Below, piece by piece: positions 6,347 through 8,916 of a stretch of DNA of 8,916 nucleotides. The stretch is from positions 1 through 8,916 of the forward strand of contig JAEXEM010000434.1 of assembly GCA_023401045.1 (NCBI GenBank), read 5' to 3'. Position numbers and translations under genes: made by a program. This stretch comes from Actinomycetes bacterium. Lineage in GTDB: Bacteria; Actinomycetota; Actinomycetes; Actinomycetales; Cellulomonadaceae. Under the pieces are notes generated by a model. The model did not search any database, was not told where the DNA came from, and saw only the letters and a list, made by a program, of their open reading frames with translations. Position 1 is the first letter of the stretch; each line of letters starts with the position of its first letter.

Positions 6347-7024
6347 TCACGGCCGCACGCCGGCACGCCAGCACGCCGGCTGGTCGGACACGCCGTCACC
6401 GTTGGTGTCGGTGTTCCCCGCGGAGTCCACGGTGCTGTTGCGGGCGACGAACAGCGACTGCGACTGCACGTCGCGGGTGCCCACCTCGGCCCGCATCTGC
6501 AGCCGCACGGTCACGCTCTGACGAGGGTGCACCGGCGACGCGACCTCCAGCCCGAAGGGGTACGGGTACGGGGGGTCGGCAGGGTCGATGACGGCGGGGT
6601 CGGTGCCCGCCACGATGTCCTCTGCGACGATGCCGAAGGCCGGCAGCGTCGCGGCCGTCTCCGGCCACGAGCGCGACTCCAGCCGCTTCGTCGCCGGGTC
6701 CCAGCGCCACTGTGCGCACGTGGTCACCCCGGAGCGGGCCGCCACCGCGGGCACGCGGAACTCGAGGTAGTGCCGCCCGGTGGCGGAGACACCGGGGAAG
6801 TTCACCGCGTCCGCGTAGCGGATCTCCTTGTCGAAGCGCTGGAACACCCGCCGCACCGAGTCCGCGGCATCCACCGTGATCGATGACTGCACGGTGTTCC
6901 GCGACATCTGCACCACGCCGCCCATGAACACCGCGGTGACGACCGTGAGGATGAACATCGCCACGAGGATCTCCGGCAGCGAGATGCCCGCGTCGCGGCC
7001 CTCGGGCGCCGGCCGGGCCGTCAC
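6347..7024 (-). CDS. PilW/GspJ-like minor prepilin with C-terminal calcium-loop-like motif
   Basis: A 225-residue prepilin. The class III signal is clear: G13 followed by ISLPEILVAMF, with Glu at +5 and a hydrophobic helix to about residue 38, the part that packs in the pilus core. The head follows the PilW/GspJ style: a helix with SVRRVFQRFDKEIRYAD (56-72), then strands such as GRHYLEFRVP and RQSVTVRLQM. Two cysteines (C103, C218) could form a disulfide. Near the C-terminus DTNGDGVSD (206-214) matches the DxNxDGxxD loop of calcium-binding pilus proteins and dockerin-like motifs. The open frame runs upstream to 7186, but GTG at 7024 overlaps the previous stop as GTGA and gives a normal 13-residue leader, while the upstream extension is hydrophilic, prepilin-unlike shadow sequence inside the previous gene. 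It probably joins a tip complex with its neighbours. Confidence 0.85.
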   Translation of the reverse strand: MTARPAPEGRDAGISLPEILVAMFILTVVTAVFMGGVVQMSRNTVQSSITVDAADSVRRVFQRFDKEIRYADAVNFPGVSATGRHYLEFRVPAVAARSGVTTCAQWRWDPATKRLESRSWPETAATLPAFGIVAEDIVAGTDPAVIDPADPPYPYPFGLEVASPVHPRQSVTVRLQMRAEVGTRDVQSQSLFVARNSTVDSAGNTDTNGDGVSDQPACWRAGVRP

Positions 7025-8865
7025 TTCGTCACCACCACGGTGACGGTCGCGGGTACCGACGTCAGCGGCCCGGCGGACGTGTTCACGGTCGCCGTGTACT
7101 GGAAGGTGCACGACGTCGCGGACGCGTTGCGCTGCACCTGGAGCACCTGGGTGGCGGACGACGAGGGCGACGTCGCGCTCGCGCACGACGGCTGCGACGT
7201 ACGGGTGTACGTCACTCCGCTGCCAGGGATGCTGGCGAACGTCACCGTCCCGGTGGTCGCCGAGCTGGTGCTGCGTTTGATCGTGATGGTCCTGTCCTGC
7301 GCCACGGGCGGCACGAGGACGGTGACGGTGCCGTCGGGCGAGGGGTTGCTGCCATCGGGGGCGACGATGCGGTAGCTGAAGGTGTAGGCGCCTGCGGCGT
7401 TGGCCGGCTGGTTCCAGGTCAACGCCCCGGCGACAGGGCTGCCCACCGTGGCGTTCGTGATCGTGCCGCCCGTCGGGGGTGAGACCAGTACCGTGCGGTA
7501 GCCGGTCGGGTTGTTGCTGTCACCACGCAGGTCGAGCGTGCGCGGCGCGACGCTCGCCTGTGCGGGCCACGTCCCCGAGCGCGGGTAGACGAGGGCCGGT
7601 GCGGTGCCCGGCGCGTAGGTGGAGACGGTGATGCGCCCTGTGCCGGCGAGGCTCTCGAGCCCGGCGGCGTCGCGGTACGTGTAGGTGAACTCTCGGCTGC
7701 CTGCGGCGGGACCGGCCTGGTAGCGGAAGCGCTTGGGTCCGGAGAGCACCGTGAGGGTGCCGCTCGAGGGTGGCGTCACGATCGTCAGCTCCGCAGCGGC
7801 GGCACCGTCGGCCGTGGGCACAGGGATCTCGACCGTGCCGTTCACCATCACGGTCGCGTTCAGGTCGCGCGCCCGGGGCGTGATGTACGCGTGGACGGTC
7901 GCCTGGACGTTGCGCGCACCGAGCGAGACGCGGTAGACGAAGGTCACCTCGCCGTAGCTGTCGACCGGCGCGGTGTACTCGATCTTCCCGCCCGCGCGCA
8001 CCGACGCCGTGCCCACCGCCGTACCGCCGCGCGCGGGCGTGGTGACGAGCGTCACGGGGTTCGGCGAACCGGTCGGGATCTCGGGCAACGCGTCGTTGGA
8101 GAGCACGTCGATCATGACCGACTCACCGGCGTTCACCACCACCGCGTCGTCGGCGGCCTGCAGACGCGTCGTGTTGTTCCACTTGATGTCGGTGTTCGGG
8201 TCGACCAGCGACTGGACCTGGTAGGTGCACGTGCCACCGGAGCAGGACTGCGTCGTCCCGTCCCACCGCACGACGACGATGACGCGCATCATGCGGACGT
8301 AGCCCGGACTCGGCGTCCCGACGCTGTCACCGCCGACGCGCGTGCACGCGCCGTCGGGGTTGGTCGAGACCCGGTAGCAGTAGCCGATGAGCGTCTGGAC
8401 CTCGTAGTCGATGCCGGACGTGCGCACCGTGCGCTGCAGCTTGATGCGGTCGTCCGCGACGCCCGGCATCGGTGCCGGTGAGGTCGCGCGGTCCCAGCCC
8501 GGGTACGTGTCCGCGACGCCCGGCACACCTGCCGCGGCGGTCCACGCCGCCGTCACGTCCGTGTCGAGGCGCCCGACCAGCAGGCCCGACGACATCGTGG
8601 CCGCGGTCGAGCCCGCCATCTGCGGCACGTACGAGAACGCCTGCTCCATCGCGTCGTTCGCTGCCGAGACCGCACCGTGCGAGCGCTGCTGGTGGGTGAC
8701 GGTGCGCGTGCCGCTGACGAAGAAGTAGAGGGCGGCCGTCGAGAGCATCGCCAGGAGGCTGAGGGCGACGATGACCTCGACCAGCGTGAAGCCGCCGTCG
8801 GCGCCTGACCCGTGCGTCGCGCTCACGGGCGCTGCGTCGGGACGTGCGGGCGGGGTGGTCCTCAC
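7021..8865 (-). CDS. Large modular prepilin (PilV/GspI-like head) with about four Ig/cadherin-like domains
   Basis: A 614-residue prepilin, about three to four times the usual size. A 25-residue leader ends in GG|FTLVEVIVALSLL, with cleavage after G25 and Glu at +5, followed by a membrane/core helix to about residue 50. The pilin head spans to about 235 and contains four cysteines (C163, C174, C208, C213). The remainder is four modules of about 85-100 residues rich in Val, Thr, Pro and Gly (about 238-330, 331-416, 420-516, 518-614). The first is a typical bacterial Ig/cadherin-like repeat: DDAVVVNAGESVMIDVLSND, later KIEYTAPVDSYGEVTFVYRV. Modules 1-3 share a 'T/SPPxxGT' turn (TTPARGGT, VTPPSSGT, VSPPTGGT) and an 'FxYxYR' strand. 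Known Ig-like tails act as stalks or adhesin rods; that role here is inferred. The GTG start has a GAGGAG box and overlaps the preceding stop as GTGA. Confidence 0.85.
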   Translation of the reverse strand: MRTTPPARPDAAPVSATHGSGADGGFTLVEVIVALSLLAMLSTAALYFFVSGTRTVTHQQRSHGAVSAANDAMEQAFSYVPQMAGSTAATMSSGLLVGRLDTDVTAAWTAAAGVPGVADTYPGWDRATSPAPMPGVADDRIKLQRTVRTSGIDYEVQTLIGYCYRVSTNPDGACTRVGGDSVGTPSPGYVRMMRVIVVVRWDGTTQSCSGGTCTYQVQSLVDPNTDIKWNNTTRLQAADDAVVVNAGESVMIDVLSNDALPEIPTGSPNPVTLVTTPARGGTAVGTASVRAGGKIEYTAPVDSYGEVTFVYRVSLGARNVQATVHAYITPRARDLNATVMVNGTVEIPVPTADGAAAAELTIVTPPSSGTLTVLSGPKRFRYQAGPAAGSREFTYTYRDAAGLESLAGTGRITVSTYAPGTAPALVYPRSGTWPAQASVAPRTLDLRGDSNNPTGYRTVLVSPPTGGTITNATVGSPVAGALTWNQPANAAGAYTFSYRIVAPDGSNPSPDGTVTVLVPPVAQDRTITIKRSTSSATTGTVTFASIPGSGVTYTRTSQPSCASATSPSSSATQVLQVQRNASATSCTFQYTATVNTSAGPLTSVPATVTVVVTK

Positions 8866-8916
8866 GTGGGCTCCTCGGGTGTCGGCTGCCGGCCGGTCGC
8901 GCGGTCCGTGACGGAC
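8862..8916 (-). CDS. 3' end of an upstream gene (cut by window edge)
   Basis: A frame open from the window edge ends RATGRQPTPEEPT and stops at TGA 8864-8862, overlapping the GTG of the Ig-domain prepilin as GTGA. The overlap matches the coupling style of the next junction, so an upstream operon gene is likely, and another prepilin gene would fit the order. Only 17 codons are visible, hydrophilic and Pro/Glu/Thr-rich. All three minus-strand frames are open over this short span, so the frame choice rests on the overlap alone. Confidence 0.45.
   Translation of the reverse strand, partial: SVTDRATGRQPTPEEPT
8871..8876 (-). promoter_or_regulatory. Ribosome binding site of the Ig-domain prepilin
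   Basis: GAGGAG lies 6-11 bases before the GTG at 8865. This fixes the start even though the reading frame stays open further upstream to the window edge. Confidence 0.65.

Noticed and set aside
6333..6374. Earlier starts (6374 or 6350) for the lectin pilin
   Set aside because: 6374 lies inside the preceding gene and 6350 lacks a ribosome binding site, while 6332 has AAGGA at good spacing. 6350 remains possible because of its GTGA overlap.
7025..7186. N-terminal extension of the PilW-like frame into the preceding gene
   Set aside because: The extra 54 residues are charged and would put the prepilin motif far from the N-terminus. GTG at 7024 with a GTGA overlap gives a normal leader.
1..8916. 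RNA genes, CRISPR arrays, insertion sequences, attachment sites
   Set aside because: No tRNA-like cloverleaf, no regularly spaced repeats, no transposase or integrase motifs and no terminal inverted repeats were seen.

Overview
The window is very GC-rich, and every well-supported gene lies on the minus strand. It carries part of a type IV pilus (T4P) locus from a Gram-positive actinobacterium. Cellulomonas or a relative is my inference, from the codon bias, the near-universal GTG starts and the protein styles. There is a PilM-PilN-PilO module but no pilP, pilQ or other outer-membrane gene next to it, as expected for a monoderm pilus machine.

In transcription order (high to low coordinates) the layout is as follows. 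(a) The last codons of an unidentified gene (8916-8862). (b) A 614-residue modular prepilin with a class III signal motif and a long tail of about four Ig/cadherin-like domains (8865-7021). (c) A PilW/GspJ-like minor pilin ending in a DxNxDGxxD calcium-loop-like motif (7024-6347). (d) A PilX-like minor pilin fused to six cysteine-paired repeats that read as two ricin-type beta-trefoil lectin domains (6332-4764). (e) The prepilin peptidase/methylase PilD (4738-3953). (f) A 100-bp gap with a good match to a sigma-28 (FliA/SigD/WhiG) promoter and a stem-loop. (g) PilM, PilN and PilO (3852-1294). (h) A polytopic GT-C-like membrane protein (1252-47). (i) The first codons of another gene (50-1).

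The genes form one logical unit. PilD would cleave and methylate the prepilins. PilM, PilN and PilO would form the cytoplasmic and membrane alignment complex. The three minor pilins would form or decorate a pilus tip. Two of the three carry large extra modules of an adhesin type (a rod of Ig-like domains and a double beta-trefoil lectin), so the pilus looks built to bind something, possibly a polysaccharide. The GT-C-like protein could supply a sugar modification, but nothing in the sequence ties it to the pilins. The major pilin, the extension and retraction ATPases (PilB, PilT) and the platform protein PilC are not in the window.

Most junctions are 4-bp GTGA/ATGA overlaps or near-abutting, implying tight translational coupling. 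The exception is the pilD-pilM gap, which probably holds an internal promoter. No gene-free stretch exceeds 100 bp. I saw no RNA genes, CRISPR, insertion sequences or prophage genes. The most interesting points are the two modular pilins and the sigma-28-like promoter that may tie pilus assembly to a motility or development regulon.
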